64,000 nucleotides of DNA. Source: DATJLY01 sp035518375. Its GTDB lineage: Bacteria; Pseudomonadota; Alphaproteobacteria; ATCC43930; CGMCC-115725. The translations under genes were made by a program, and so were the position numbers. This document shows, one piece after another, positions 7,506-16,582 of the stretch. The notes beneath the pieces were generated by a model. That model worked only from the letters and a program-made list of their open reading frames with translations, had not been told where the DNA came from and ran no database searches. The DNA lies in NCBI GenBank assembly GCA_035518375.1, contig DATIXQ010000029.1, positions 85,321 to 149,320 on the forward strand, in the 5' to 3' direction. Every line of letters begins with the position of its first letter. The stretch's first letter is position 1.

Positions 7506-8666
7506 ATGAGCATTCGCGGCCAAGCCTATATCGCCGGGATCTACGAGCATCCGACACGCGAGGCGAAGGACAAGTCGGCGGCCGAGCTCCATGTCGAGTC
7601 GGCCCGCGGCGCGCTCGCCGACGCCGGACTCGGGCTCAAGGATATCGACGGCTATTTCTACGCGGGCGACGGGCCCGGCGCCTTGTCGCTCGCGAACCAC
7701 ATGGGCCTCCGGCTCAAGCACCTCGACACGACCGACTGCGGCGGCTCCTCCTACATCCTCCATGTCGGCCACGCGGCGGAGGCGATCGCGGCCGGGAAAT
7801 GCCGCGTCGCGCTCATCACGCTCGCCGGGCGTCCGCGCAGCGACCCCTCCTTCGGCGCTACCATGCGCGCGCAGAACGCGGCCGCGCCCGAATATGCGTT
7901 CGAGGCGCCCTATGCCCCGGCCACCGCCAATATGTACGCGCTCGCGGCGATGCGGCACATGCACGAATTCGGCACCACCTCGGAGCAGCTCGCCTGGGTC
8001 AAGGTCGCGGCCTCGCATCACGCGCAGTGGAACCCGAATGCGGTGCTGAAGGAGGTGGTGAGCGTCGCCGATGTGCTGGGCTCTCCCATCATCGCCTCGC
8101 CCTTGCACCGGCTCGATTGCTGCGTCATCAGCGACGGCGGCGGCGCCATCATCGTCGCGGCGCCCGAGATTGCGAATGCGCTGAAACGGCCGCGCGTAAG
8201 AATCCGCGGCGCGGGCGAGGCGACGAAGCACCAGCTGGGCGGCCGCATCGATCTCACCTTCAGCGCCGCACGCTGGTCCGGGCCCGCCGCCTTCGCCGAG
8301 GCGGGCGTGACGCCGGCCGACATGAAGTACGCCTCGATCTACGACAGCTTCACTATCACCGTGGTGATGCAGCTCGAGGATCTGGGATTTTGCGCGAAGG
8401 GCGCGGGCGGCCGCTTTGTCGCCGACGGCAACCTCATCTCCGGCCAAGGCCGTCTGCCGTTCAACACCGACGGCGGCGGCTTGTGCAACAACCACCCCTC
8501 GAACCGCGGTGGTCTCACCAAGGTGATCGAGGCCGTGCGGCAGCTGCGCGGCGAGGCGCATCCGAAAGTGCAGGTCAAGAATTGCGACCTTGCGGTCGCG
8601 AGCGGCATCGGCGGCTCGCTCGCGACGCGCCACACGAGCGCAACCGTCATCCTGGAGCGCGTCTGA
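7506..8666 (+). CDS. Thiolase-like protein (SCP-x/Ltp2-like), partner of DUF35
   Basis: Member of the thiolase superfamily, 386 residues. The usual nucleophilic Cys motif (C-A/S-S-G) is replaced by TTDCGGSSY, with the only Cys (Cys78) displaced by one position, and the C-terminal Cys-Gly-Gly loop is replaced by SGIGGSLATRH. The HP motif is kept as NNHPSNRGG. Family knowledge: thiolase-like proteins lacking catalytic Cys and paired with DUF35 proteins include the steroid side-chain retro-aldolases (Ltp2). A thiolase, a retro-aldolase or an acyl carrier role are all possible. The DUF35 gene follows one base after the stop, so the two proteins almost certainly form a complex. Confidence 0.8.
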   Translation: MSIRGQAYIAGIYEHPTREAKDKSAAELHVESARGALADAGLGLKDIDGYFYAGDGPGALSLANHMGLRLKHLDTTDCGGSSYILHVGHAAEAIAAGKCRVALITLAGRPRSDPSFGATMRAQNAAAPEYAFEAPYAPATANMYALAAMRHMHEFGTTSEQLAWVKVAASHHAQWNPNAVLKEVVSVADVLGSPIIASPLHRLDCCVISDGGGAIIVAAPEIANALKRPRVRIRGAGEATKHQLGGRIDLTFSAARWSGPAAFAEAGVTPADMKYASIYDSFTITVVMQLEDLGFCAKGAGGRFVADGNLISGQGRLPFNTDGGGLCNNHPSNRGGLTKVIEAVRQLRGEAHPKVQVKNCDLAVASGIGGSLATRHTSATVILERV

Positions 8667-8667
8667 G

Positions 8668-9063
8668 ATGGCCGAACGAACGATCCCCGCGCCGAAGTCC
8701 GATCCCGAGACGGAACCCTTCTGGGAAGGCGCGCGTCGCGGCAAGCTCATGCTGAAGCGCTGCCGCACGTGCGGCGAGGCGCATTACTATCCGCGCCCGC
8801 TCTGCCCCTTCTGCCTCGGCGAGACCGACTGGATCGAGGCGCGCGGCACCGGCACGATCTATTCCTTCAGCACCATGCAGCGCGCGCCCGTGCCTTACGC
8901 CATCGCCTATGTCACGCTCGACGAGGGCGTGACCATGATGACGAACATCGTCGATTGCGATTTCGATGCGCTCGCCGTGGGCCAGCGCGTCAGCCTCGTC
9001 GTGAAGCCGAGCGAGAGCGGACAGCCCGTGCCGATGTTCACGCCAACGCAGGCCGCGAGCTAG
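8668..9063 (+). CDS. Zn-ribbon/OB-fold acyl-CoA-binding protein (DUF35)
   Basis: A 131-residue partner of the thiolase-like protein. An N-terminal rubredoxin-like zinc ribbon shows two CxxC pairs (CRTCGEAHYY... CPFCLG, residues 32-50), followed by an OB fold carrying GTGTIYSFSTMQRAP and the GVTMMTNIVDCD segment. DUF35 proteins bind acyl-CoA and dock onto thiolase or aldolase subunits. The ATG at 8668 begins one base after the upstream stop, so the pair is translationally coupled. A strong hairpin follows the gene. Confidence 0.88.
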   Translation: MAERTIPAPKSDPETEPFWEGARRGKLMLKRCRTCGEAHYYPRPLCPFCLGETDWIEARGTGTIYSFSTMQRAPVPYAIAYVTLDEGVTMMTNIVDCDFDALAVGQRVSLVVKPSESGQPVPMFTPTQAAS

Positions 9064-9079
9064 GGCGCGGTAATCAAAG

Positions 9080-9107
9080 CCGCCGCCCTCACGCCGAAGG
9101 GCGGCGG
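9080..9107. terminator. Hairpin between convergent DUF35 and flp genes
   Basis: A perfect 10-bp stem (CCGCCGCCCT at 9080-9089 with AGGGCGGCGG at 9098-9107) encloses an 8-nt loop. It lies between two convergent genes and could end transcription from both sides. Neither side has a clear T-run, so it may be Rho-assisted or only a transcript-end stabiliser. Confidence 0.5.
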
Positions 9108-9143
9108 ACCTGATCCTTGGCCGAAGCTCCAAACAAGCGCGTC

Positions 9144-9305
9144 TTAGAGCGCGCTGGCGACGCTGTTGAACGTCGAGGTGAGGTTGCCGCCAACCGTGGT
9201 GACGGCCGAGATGATGGCGACCGAGATGAGCGCCGCGATGAGGCCGTACTCGATCGCCGTTGCGCCGCTCTCGTCCCGCAGAAGATAGCGAATGAAACGC
9301 GACAT
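9144..9305 (-). CDS. flp: Flp-type class IVb pilin (orphan)
   Basis: A 53-residue prepilin. A short charged leader is followed by the class IVb processing motif ESG-ATAIEYGLIA, with cleavage expected after Gly, then a hydrophobic helix to AIISAVTTVG and a short tail. Start chosen at 9305, behind GGAG; another ATG four codons upstream is possible. Flp pilins build Tad adhesive pili. No tad/cpa assembly genes are in the window, so this copy is either assembled by a distant locus or a dispersed paralog, as is common in alphaproteobacteria. Confidence 0.85.
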   Translation of the reverse strand: MSRFIRYLLRDESGATAIEYGLIAALISVAIISAVTTVGGNLTSTFNSVASAL

Positions 9306-9423
9306 GAGGGGCTCCATGAGAGTTGGTCGCACCGTGCGAAGAGATAGCCCCGCGCCGATGAAGCGCGTGTTAAGGATTGGCAGTGTTTGAGTAATTAGAA
9401 TTTACGGCAAATTCGGCAGAGGC

Positions 9424-10223
9424 TCATTCGCCGCGGAAATTGGGCTTCCGCTTCGCCTGGAACGCCGCAACCCCTTCCTTGAAATCGGCCGAGGCGCTGA
9501 GCGCGCCATAAGCCTCGCCTTCGTGCTCGATCGCTTGCGCGAGCGGCATGTTCTGCCCGTCGGAGAGAACGCGCTTCAACGTGCGCTGCGCCAGGGGCGA
9601 GAAACCGCGCAACTCGGCCGCGAGCGCGGCCACGGCCGCATCGAGCGCATCGTCCGCGACGCAAGCGGTGATGAAGCCCCAATCGCGCGCCTCGGCCGCC
9701 TTGATGCGGCGGCCCAGCATCGCGATCTCCTTGGTGCGCGCGATCCCGATCATGTGCAGGAGACGGGCCGAGCCGCCCGAGCCCGGGATCATGCCGAGCC
9801 GCATCTCCGGGAGCGCGAACTCCGCGCCCTCGGCCGCAATGCGGAAATCGCAGGCGAGCGCGAGCTCGAAGCCGACGCCGAAACAATAGCCGCGGATCGC
9901 CGCGATCACCGGCTTGCCGCAGCGTTCGGGCGCGGCGACGTTGTCGGCGAGGTGCGAAAGCGTTTCGCGCGAGGCCTCGAGGAATCCGGCGATGTTGCCG
10001 CCGCTCGAGAAATTCCGGCCCTCGCCGCGCACCACGATGACGCGCACGCGCGCGTCACGGTCGAGTGCCGCAAACGCGGCGGCAAGTTGCGCGCGCTCGG
10101 CGATCGAGACGACGTTCAGCGGCGGCCGGTCGAGCACAATGTCGGCACGCGCCTCCTCCTCGCTCCAGAGGACGCGAAATCCGTCCGGCGCGGCGAGCAT
10201 GTCGGAGGAGAACACATAAGGGA

Positions 10224-10227
<4 letters not shown>
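9424..10227 (-). CDS. Enoyl-CoA hydratase/isomerase family protein
   Basis: Crotonase-fold enzyme, 267 residues, acting on a CoA thioester. The oxyanion-hole segments are visible: RNFSSGGNIAGF (near residue 66) and the second region GYCFGVGFELALACDFRIAA (near 103-122), followed by MIPGSGGSARL. The start ATG overlaps the stop of the upstream acyl-CoA ligase gene by four bases. Ligase plus hydratase suggests activation and hydration of a carboxylic acid, possibly aromatic, because the related ring-acid degradation clusters look like this; the exact substrate cannot be read from sequence. Confidence 0.88.
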
Positions 10228-11756
<1,529 letters not shown>

Positions 11757-11759
11757 CCG

Positions 11760-12152
11760 TCAGCCGATGACGGCGATACCCTGGATCTCGATCAGAAGCT
11801 CCGGCCGCGCAAGGCCGGTGACGGTGATGAGTGCGCTCGCCGCGAAATCATCGCCGAAGATCTCGCGCCTCAACTCGGTGAGGCGGGTGCCATAGCGCGC
11901 GTCGGTGATGAACACCGTCATCGTCACCATGTCCTTGAGGCTGCCGCCCGCCTGCGCGAGCGTCTGGCTGAGGCGGCGGAAGATTTCGCGCGACTGCCCA
12001 TCGAAATCGCCGGCGAGGGAGCGGCCGTTCGCGTCCTCGCCGCCGGTCTGCCCGGCGAGCCAGACGATGCGGCCGCCCTCGGTGATGACGGCGGGCGAAT
12101 AGGCGCGCGTCTGCGCGTGGTCTCCCTTAACGAAGCTGCGTTTGTGCGCCAT
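11760..12152 (-). CDS. RidA family protein (Rid/YjgF/UK114)
   Basis: RidA-type proteins hydrolyse reactive enamine/imine intermediates or act as related deaminases; they form trimers. The 130-residue sequence contains the family core (YSPAVITEGGRIVWLAGQTG near residue 20-40, MTVFITDARYGTRLTELRRE, and ARPELLIEIQGIAV at the end, including the conserved Arg and Glu). The start at 12152 has GGAGGAG upstream and is preferred over an ATG 19 codons earlier. It leads the RidA-ligase-hydratase operon, suggesting that this pathway generates an imine or that the protein is a pathway-specific deaminase. Confidence 0.87.
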   Translation of the reverse strand: MAHKRSFVKGDHAQTRAYSPAVITEGGRIVWLAGQTGGEDANGRSLAGDFDGQSREIFRRLSQTLAQAGGSLKDMVTMTVFITDARYGTRLTELRREIFGDDFAASALITVTGLARPELLIEIQGIAVIG

Positions 12153-12218
12153 GGACTCCTCCCTATCAGCGAGCCCGAAGCATGTCGCCTCGGGGCCCGG
12201 GTTGTCCATGGGCGGAGA

Positions 12219-12851
12219 TCAGCCGTAGTGGCGTATTGGATCGAACGGCGGCAACGACACCACATCCGCCAAGAGCCGCTGCCACGGCTTCACGCGGTAG
12301 AGCGCCGTATCATCATAGCCGCGCGCCTCTGCCTCGAGGTTGTAGCAGATGCGGTGCAGCACCAGGAGCCGCTCCTCGCAATCGGCCCGGATAAGAAGCC
12401 GGCGCTGCTCCCATCGCCGCAACAGATCAGGATCAACCGAGTTCGCCTCGGCGATGGTGCCGGCGAGCGCGGTGTAGCGGCGATAGAGCGAGTGAGCGCT
12501 GCGTCCGCGCTCGGCGAAGCCGAAGGCAAGCTCAGACGCAGCCGCGATCGCGACCGCGATGACGAGCCCCTCGGCGGCGCCGATGAGCCCGCCGTAGAGC
12601 GCCGCCACGGCCGCGCTCGAACCCAAGGCCGCCACGACCATCGCGACGCGATGCAGCCAATCGAACCAGGCGCGGCGCTTGGCGTGATAGCGCATGCCGA
12701 CATGGATGGCGAAATCGAGCGCCACGAGTGGCTCGAGCATTTCGCGCGCGACTTCCTTGCCACCGCCCAGGAGTTCGCCCTCGGCGGGCGCCTCGTTCAC
12801 GCCTGCGATCGCCTCTGCCGGATCCAGCGCTGACACGTGATCCCTTTCCAT
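12219..12851 (-). CDS. Two-helix membrane protein, SLATT/DUF4231-like
   Basis: A 210-residue protein without a recognised enzymatic motif. The N-terminal 55 residues are soluble. HAKRRAWFDWLHRV leads into two adjacent transmembrane helices (about 67-88 and 90-112), followed by a long soluble helical part containing ERGRSAHSLYRRYTALAGTI, RRWEQRRLLIRADCEERLL and LHRICYNLEAEARG. This layout (basic YH--R motif, two helices, then R-H-L-RY-L and E-ER) resembles SLATT effector-type pore proteins. No nucleotide cyclase, SLOG or protease partner is adjacent, so a defence role is not shown. The start ATG has a weak ribosome site. Family assignment is my reading and tentative. Confidence 0.6.
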   Translation of the reverse strand: MERDHVSALDPAEAIAGVNEAPAEGELLGGGKEVAREMLEPLVALDFAIHVGMRYHAKRRAWFDWLHRVAMVVAALGSSAAVAALYGGLIGAAEGLVIAVAIAAASELAFGFAERGRSAHSLYRRYTALAGTIAEANSVDPDLLRRWEQRRLLIRADCEERLLVLHRICYNLEAEARGYDDTALYRVKPWQRLLADVVSLPPFDPIRHYG

Positions 12852-13050
12852 TACCCAACCTCGCCGCGCACCACAGGTGGCTAACACCCGCGTCGCGCGC
12901 GAGCCGCCACGGGCCATAAAGATGTCACGGAACGGCGCCATCGAGATTCGTGCGCCACGGACCGGTTAGCCATCGAGGCTGCGCCGGCGCCGCAAGGAAC
13001 TTTTGCTGACTTGCCGGCTCTTCGACCCACGCGATAGAAGGGGCTGGCCC

Positions 13051-14943
13051 ATGCTCCCTTCCGTTGCTTCCGATAGTGTCGCGGCACGGTCTCCATCCTC
13101 GGGCCGCGCCGCGCGGCTCGCGCGCGTCGGCGCGGTCGCGGCGGCGCTCGGTCTCACCGTCGTCGGCGTCGTGGGCTATCCGCTCGCGCCCGGTCTCCTC
13201 GGCGCGGCACTGCTGCTCTACGGAATGCTATTGTGGCGCTATCCGCAGGCGTGGCTCGTCGTTCTGCCGGCGGCGCTGCCGTCGTTCGATTTGGCGCCCT
13301 GGACCGGCTGGCTCGCGATCGAGGAGCCCGATTTCCTTCTGCTCGTGACGGTGGCTGTGCTGCTTTTGCGCGTGCCGCCGCGACGCGAACATTTCGCGCT
13401 CCGCGGCGTCTCCGGCGCGGCAACAGCGCTCGCCATCGTCGCCGCCGTGACCGCCACGCTGCGCGGCCTCTTCGTACCGGGCGTGCCGGGCGGCTCCGAC
13501 GTGCTCGAACTCACGCCCGAAAACGCGCTCCACGTCGTGAAGGGGCTCGCGTTCGCGCTTATCCTCCTGCCCTTCCTGCGCCGCATGGTCGCGGAGCGCC
13601 ATGACGCGCCGCGCCTCTTCGCCGCCGGGATGACGGCGGGCCTCGCGCTCGTCGTGGCGGCGGGCGTGGCCGAGCGCGCGGTCTTCCCCGGCATCCGCAA
13701 TTTCGAGTCCGCCTATCGCATCGTCGCGACCTTTTCGAGCATGCATTTTGGCGGCGGCTATGTCGGCGCCTATCTGGCCATGGCGCTGCCGTTCGCGCTC
13801 GCGTTTGCGCCGCGCCGAGGCTTCCTTCGCATCGTCGCCTCGGCCATCGCGCTGGCCGCGCTCTATACGCTCGTCGTCACCTACGCGCGCGCGGCCTATG
13901 GCAGCGCGGTCGTCGCCTCGGTCGTGCTGGCACTGGGTTGGCTCGCGCTCCGCCGCGAGGGCGCGCCGTCAATGACGGTGGCGCTGCCGGCAGTGCTGCT
14001 CGCGATGGGGCTCGGCGTCATTGCGCTCGCGGCGGCCGACACGCCCGCGATGGAGATTCGTTTGGCGCAGCTCGTGCCCGATCTGGAGTGGCGCGAGAAT
14101 TTGTGGGGCGCGGGCCTTGCCGTGCGTCGCCCCGGCCTCGCCGCGGCGCTCGTCGGCAGCGGCGGCGGCACCTACGCGCGGCTTTTGCGCGCGCGCATGC
14201 CGCCCGAGAAGCGCGCGGGCAATTTCGTCCGGCGCGAGGAGGACGGGCGCCGCGTCGTGGCGCTCGAAGCGGGCCTGCCGCTTTATCTCGGCCAGAAGGT
14301 GGCGCTTGCGCCGGACAGCCGCTACCGCATCGCCTTCGCGCTGCGCTCGCCCGACGGCGGCACGATCGAGGCCTCGCTCTGCGAAAAGCTGCTGCTCTAC
14401 TCGAGGAACTGCGTCGACACCGACGTCGTGGCCTCGGGCGACGGTTCGTGGCGCCGCTTCGACGGCGTGATTCCCACCGACGACATGCTGCGCGTGCAGC
14501 GGCTTGGCGTGCTGCATCGGCCGCTCGAACTGTCCTTCACCCTCGTCGATCCCGGCACGCACGGGGAGCTCGCCGACGTTTCGCTGACCGGTCCCGGCGG
14601 ACAGGAGCACATCGCCAACGGCAATTTCGCGACCGGGCTCACACGCTGGTTCGCGACCGACGACATCCATACCGTGTGGCGCATCGAGAACCAGTATCTC
14701 ATGACCTTCTTCGAAGGCGGTGTGCTTGGCGTGGCGGCATTTCTCGCGGTCGCGGTCGCGGGGCTCAGCGGCGCCGGACGCGCCATCCGCGCGGGCGAGA
14801 CAATAGCGCCCGCCTTTGTCGCCGCCATCGCCGCGACGCTCGCGAGCGCCTTCTTTGATTGCCCGCTCGACGTGCCGCGGCTCGGCGCGCTCTTCTATCT
14901 CGCGGCCTTTATGGCGATGACGCTGGGCGAGCGGCGAGCGTAA
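13051..14943 (+). CDS. O-antigen ligase/polymerase-like membrane protein with inserted domain
   Basis: Polytopic inner-membrane protein of the WaaL/Wzy superfamily, 630 residues, probably joining or polymerising surface polysaccharide on the periplasmic face. About ten hydrophobic segments precede residue 360, including the large-loop region ESAYRIVATFSSMHFGGG. The C-terminal part has the family's conserved IENQYLMTFFEGGVLG motif (about 545) and final helices. Between GSGGGTY (about 370) and IENQY lies an extra stretch of about 160 residues that is soluble and beta-rich (PDSRYRIAFALRSPDGGTIE, GDGSWRRFDGVIP, NGNFATGLTRW), resembling a carbohydrate-binding module. Start at 13051 follows AAGGGG. 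The gene overlaps the next convergent gene by 35 bases. Confidence 0.8.
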   Translation: MLPSVASDSVAARSPSSGRAARLARVGAVAAALGLTVVGVVGYPLAPGLLGAALLLYGMLLWRYPQAWLVVLPAALPSFDLAPWTGWLAIEEPDFLLLVTVAVLLLRVPPRREHFALRGVSGAATALAIVAAVTATLRGLFVPGVPGGSDVLELTPENALHVVKGLAFALILLPFLRRMVAERHDAPRLFAAGMTAGLALVVAAGVAERAVFPGIRNFESAYRIVATFSSMHFGGGYVGAYLAMALPFALAFAPRRGFLRIVASAIALAALYTLVVTYARAAYGSAVVASVVLALGWLALRREGAPSMTVALPAVLLAMGLGVIALAAADTPAMEIRLAQLVPDLEWRENLWGAGLAVRRPGLAAALVGSGGGTYARLLRARMPPEKRAGNFVRREEDGRRVVALEAGLPLYLGQKVALAPDSRYRIAFALRSPDGGTIEASLCEKLLLYSRNCVDTDVVASGDGSWRRFDGVIPTDDMLRVQRLGVLHRPLELSFTLVDPGTHGELADVSLTGPGGQEHIANGNFATGLTRWFATDDIHTVWRIENQYLMTFFEGGVLGVAAFLAVAVAGLSGAGRAIRAGETIAPAFVAAIAATLASAFFDCPLDVPRLGALFYLAAFMAMTLGERRA

Positions 14944-15871
14944 CGCGCGGCCACTCGTCTCGCGGACGGTCGAGCGCGGCTCGGTCCCAGCGGCCGAGAT
15001 CGGCCGCCGCTTCGTAAGTTCCCTGCAGGAACGCGAGCACGTCGTCTTGCGGCGAGGGCGCGCTCCGCACCACCGCGTACGGCAGGATGAATTCGCGCGC
15101 CGCGGTGTCGTAGCGCGCACTCGCGGGCGACACGCTGCGCCCGGCATAGCCTGGCGGCTCGGGGTAAGCGTAAGCGTAGAACGCGGGCTCGGCGACCGGA
15201 CCGCCGCCGGGCCAGAAGCCACAGCTGCTGCATTCGTGCGAATAGGCCTCGATCATGACGCGGTCGGGCGTGTTGGGCGCGCCGCCGGGATGACGCGGCG
15301 CCGCGCGCCCGGAAAAGCGCGTCAGCGCCAGATCGAAGCTGCCCCAGAAGAAATGGACCGGGCTCGCCTTGCCGAGAAAGCGGCCGCGGAACAGCTTCAG
15401 CAGCAGGTCCGCCTGCGCGAGGATGCGCCAGAAGCGGCGCACGGCATCGGCATCGTAGGAGCAATGCGCGCGATCCTCGGCGAAGGGGATCGCGGTCTCG
15501 ACCTCGACCGGGCGCGGCATGATGGCGAGTTCGATGCCAAGCGCGGCAAGTGCCTCGCGATACTCGGCATAAAAATCCGCGACCGTCATCGCCGCCAAGG
15601 GAAGGGCGCGACGGGCGCCGGCACTCGTCTCGATCTGCAGCCGGTGCGCGACGAAATCGAACGCGACCGCGAACGTGCCATACCGATAGGGCATTGGTCC
15701 GGTCGTGAGGCCTGCGGGCGTCAGCTGCAAGCTCACGTGCCACCAATGGTTCTCCGCGGGCGCCAAGGCGAGACGCGTCTTGCCGACGATTTGCGTCCAC
15801 ATGTGCAAGGTCGCGTAGGTCTCGCGCCAGTCTTCGAGCGGCAGGCTCGGCCAGGCTTCGGCATCCGCCAT
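14909..15871 (-). CDS. DUF5996 family protein
   Basis: A 320-residue soluble protein of the DUF5996 family, function unknown. Typical features are the start region WPSLPLEDWRETYATLHMWT, TRLALAPAENHWWHVSL, the strand AFDFVAHRLQIET, the HFFWGSFDLALTRFSG segment, and HECSSCGFWPGGG, a Cys-Cys/His patch that could bind metal. The start at 15871 is supported by GAGGGTGAG; upstream in-frame ATG codons lie in the tRNA terminator. Tail-to-tail overlap with the O-antigen ligase gene means neither has a separate terminator. Confidence 0.85.
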   Translation of the reverse strand: MADAEAWPSLPLEDWRETYATLHMWTQIVGKTRLALAPAENHWWHVSLQLTPAGLTTGPMPYRYGTFAVAFDFVAHRLQIETSAGARRALPLAAMTVADFYAEYREALAALGIELAIMPRPVEVETAIPFAEDRAHCSYDADAVRRFWRILAQADLLLKLFRGRFLGKASPVHFFWGSFDLALTRFSGRAAPRHPGGAPNTPDRVMIEAYSHECSSCGFWPGGGPVAEPAFYAYAYPEPPGYAGRSVSPASARYDTAAREFILPYAVVRSAPSPQDDVLAFLQGTYEAAADLGRWDRAALDRPRDEWPRVTLAARPASSP

Positions 15872-15883
15872 CTCACCCTCGCG

Positions 15884-15918
15884 AAAGCAAAGGGGCCTGA
15901 CCCCGTGGGTCAGGCCCC
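15884..15918 (-). terminator. Rho-independent terminator of tRNA-Ala
   Basis: A perfect 12-bp stem, GGGGCCTGACCC (15892-15903) with GGGTCAGGCCCC (15907-15918), closes a 3-nt loop. On the minus strand it is followed by TTTGCTTT. It lies just downstream of the tRNA-Ala 3' end. Confidence 0.8.
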
Positions 15919-15925
15919 GTTCGAT

Positions 15926-16001
<76 letters not shown>

Positions 16002-16007
16002 AGAGCG

Positions 16008-16027
16008 CGCCGCCCGCTCGGGCGGCG
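16008..16027. repeat. GC-rich inverted repeat before tRNA-Ala
   Basis: CGCCGCCCG (16008-16016) and CGGGCGGCG (16019-16027) are perfect inverted repeats with a 2-nt loop. The hairpin lies between the acidic TIGR02300 gene and tRNA-Ala. There is no T-run on the minus strand, so termination of the upstream gene here is uncertain. A TAAAAT element beside it (16033-16038, minus strand) could be the tRNA -10 box. Confidence 0.4.
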
Positions 16028-16064
16028 TTTGCATTTTAGCGCGTAGGCGCGGGTTTGCGAAGCC

Positions 16065-16457
16065 TCAGCGCTCCTCGTCGTCCTCGACGTTCTCGATCAC
16101 CTCGGCCATGTCGTCCTCGTCCTCGCCGAGCTCGGAGGCGTCCTCGATGACCTCTTCCTCCTCTTCTTCCTCTTCCTCGGTCTCGTCGCCCTCGGCCGGC
16201 GCACCTTCGGTCTCCTCCTCACCCTCGGCGGTTTCGGGCGTCTCGGCTTCGACCTCGGCCTCGACCTCTTCCTCGGCGATGGGCTCGGCCACTTCCTCGA
16301 CCACGACCGGGACGCGCGCGCGCCGTGTCTTGAGCAGAGCCTCGGGATCAAACGCGCTGCCACATTTGGGACAGACGATCGGATCGTGATTGAGATCGTA
16401 GTAGCGCGCGCCGCAGTTGGGGCACGTGCGCTTGGTTCCCCAGTCCGCCTTCACCAT
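16065..16457 (-). CDS. TIGR02300 family protein (FYDLN acid)
   Basis: A 130-residue protein of unknown function found mainly in alphaproteobacteria. The N-terminal 36 residues form a zinc ribbon (CPNCGARYYDLNHDPIVCPKC) containing the family's YDLN motif. The remaining two thirds is extremely acidic, including a run of ten Glu (near residue 93) and EDEDD and EDDEER near the end. The acidic tail is typical, suggesting interaction with a basic partner or nucleic-acid-binding protein; this is inference. It lies divergent from aroA, as in many alphaproteobacteria, and 63 bases before tRNA-Ala. Confidence 0.92.
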   Translation of the reverse strand: MVKADWGTKRTCPNCGARYYDLNHDPIVCPKCGSAFDPEALLKTRRARVPVVVEEVAEPIAEEEVEAEVEAETPETAEGEEETEGAPAEGDETEEEEEEEEEVIEDASELGEDEDDMAEVIENVEDDEER

Positions 16458-16582
16458 GACCCTCTCTCCGCGAGCAGGCAGCCGCGCCGTTTGCCACGGA
16501 AGCCCAGCCCTGTCAAAAGCTAAATCGACCGGGCCAGCCCGGCTTTTGCACGCGTCTTTCGCATGCTAGAGATGGTGCTTTC

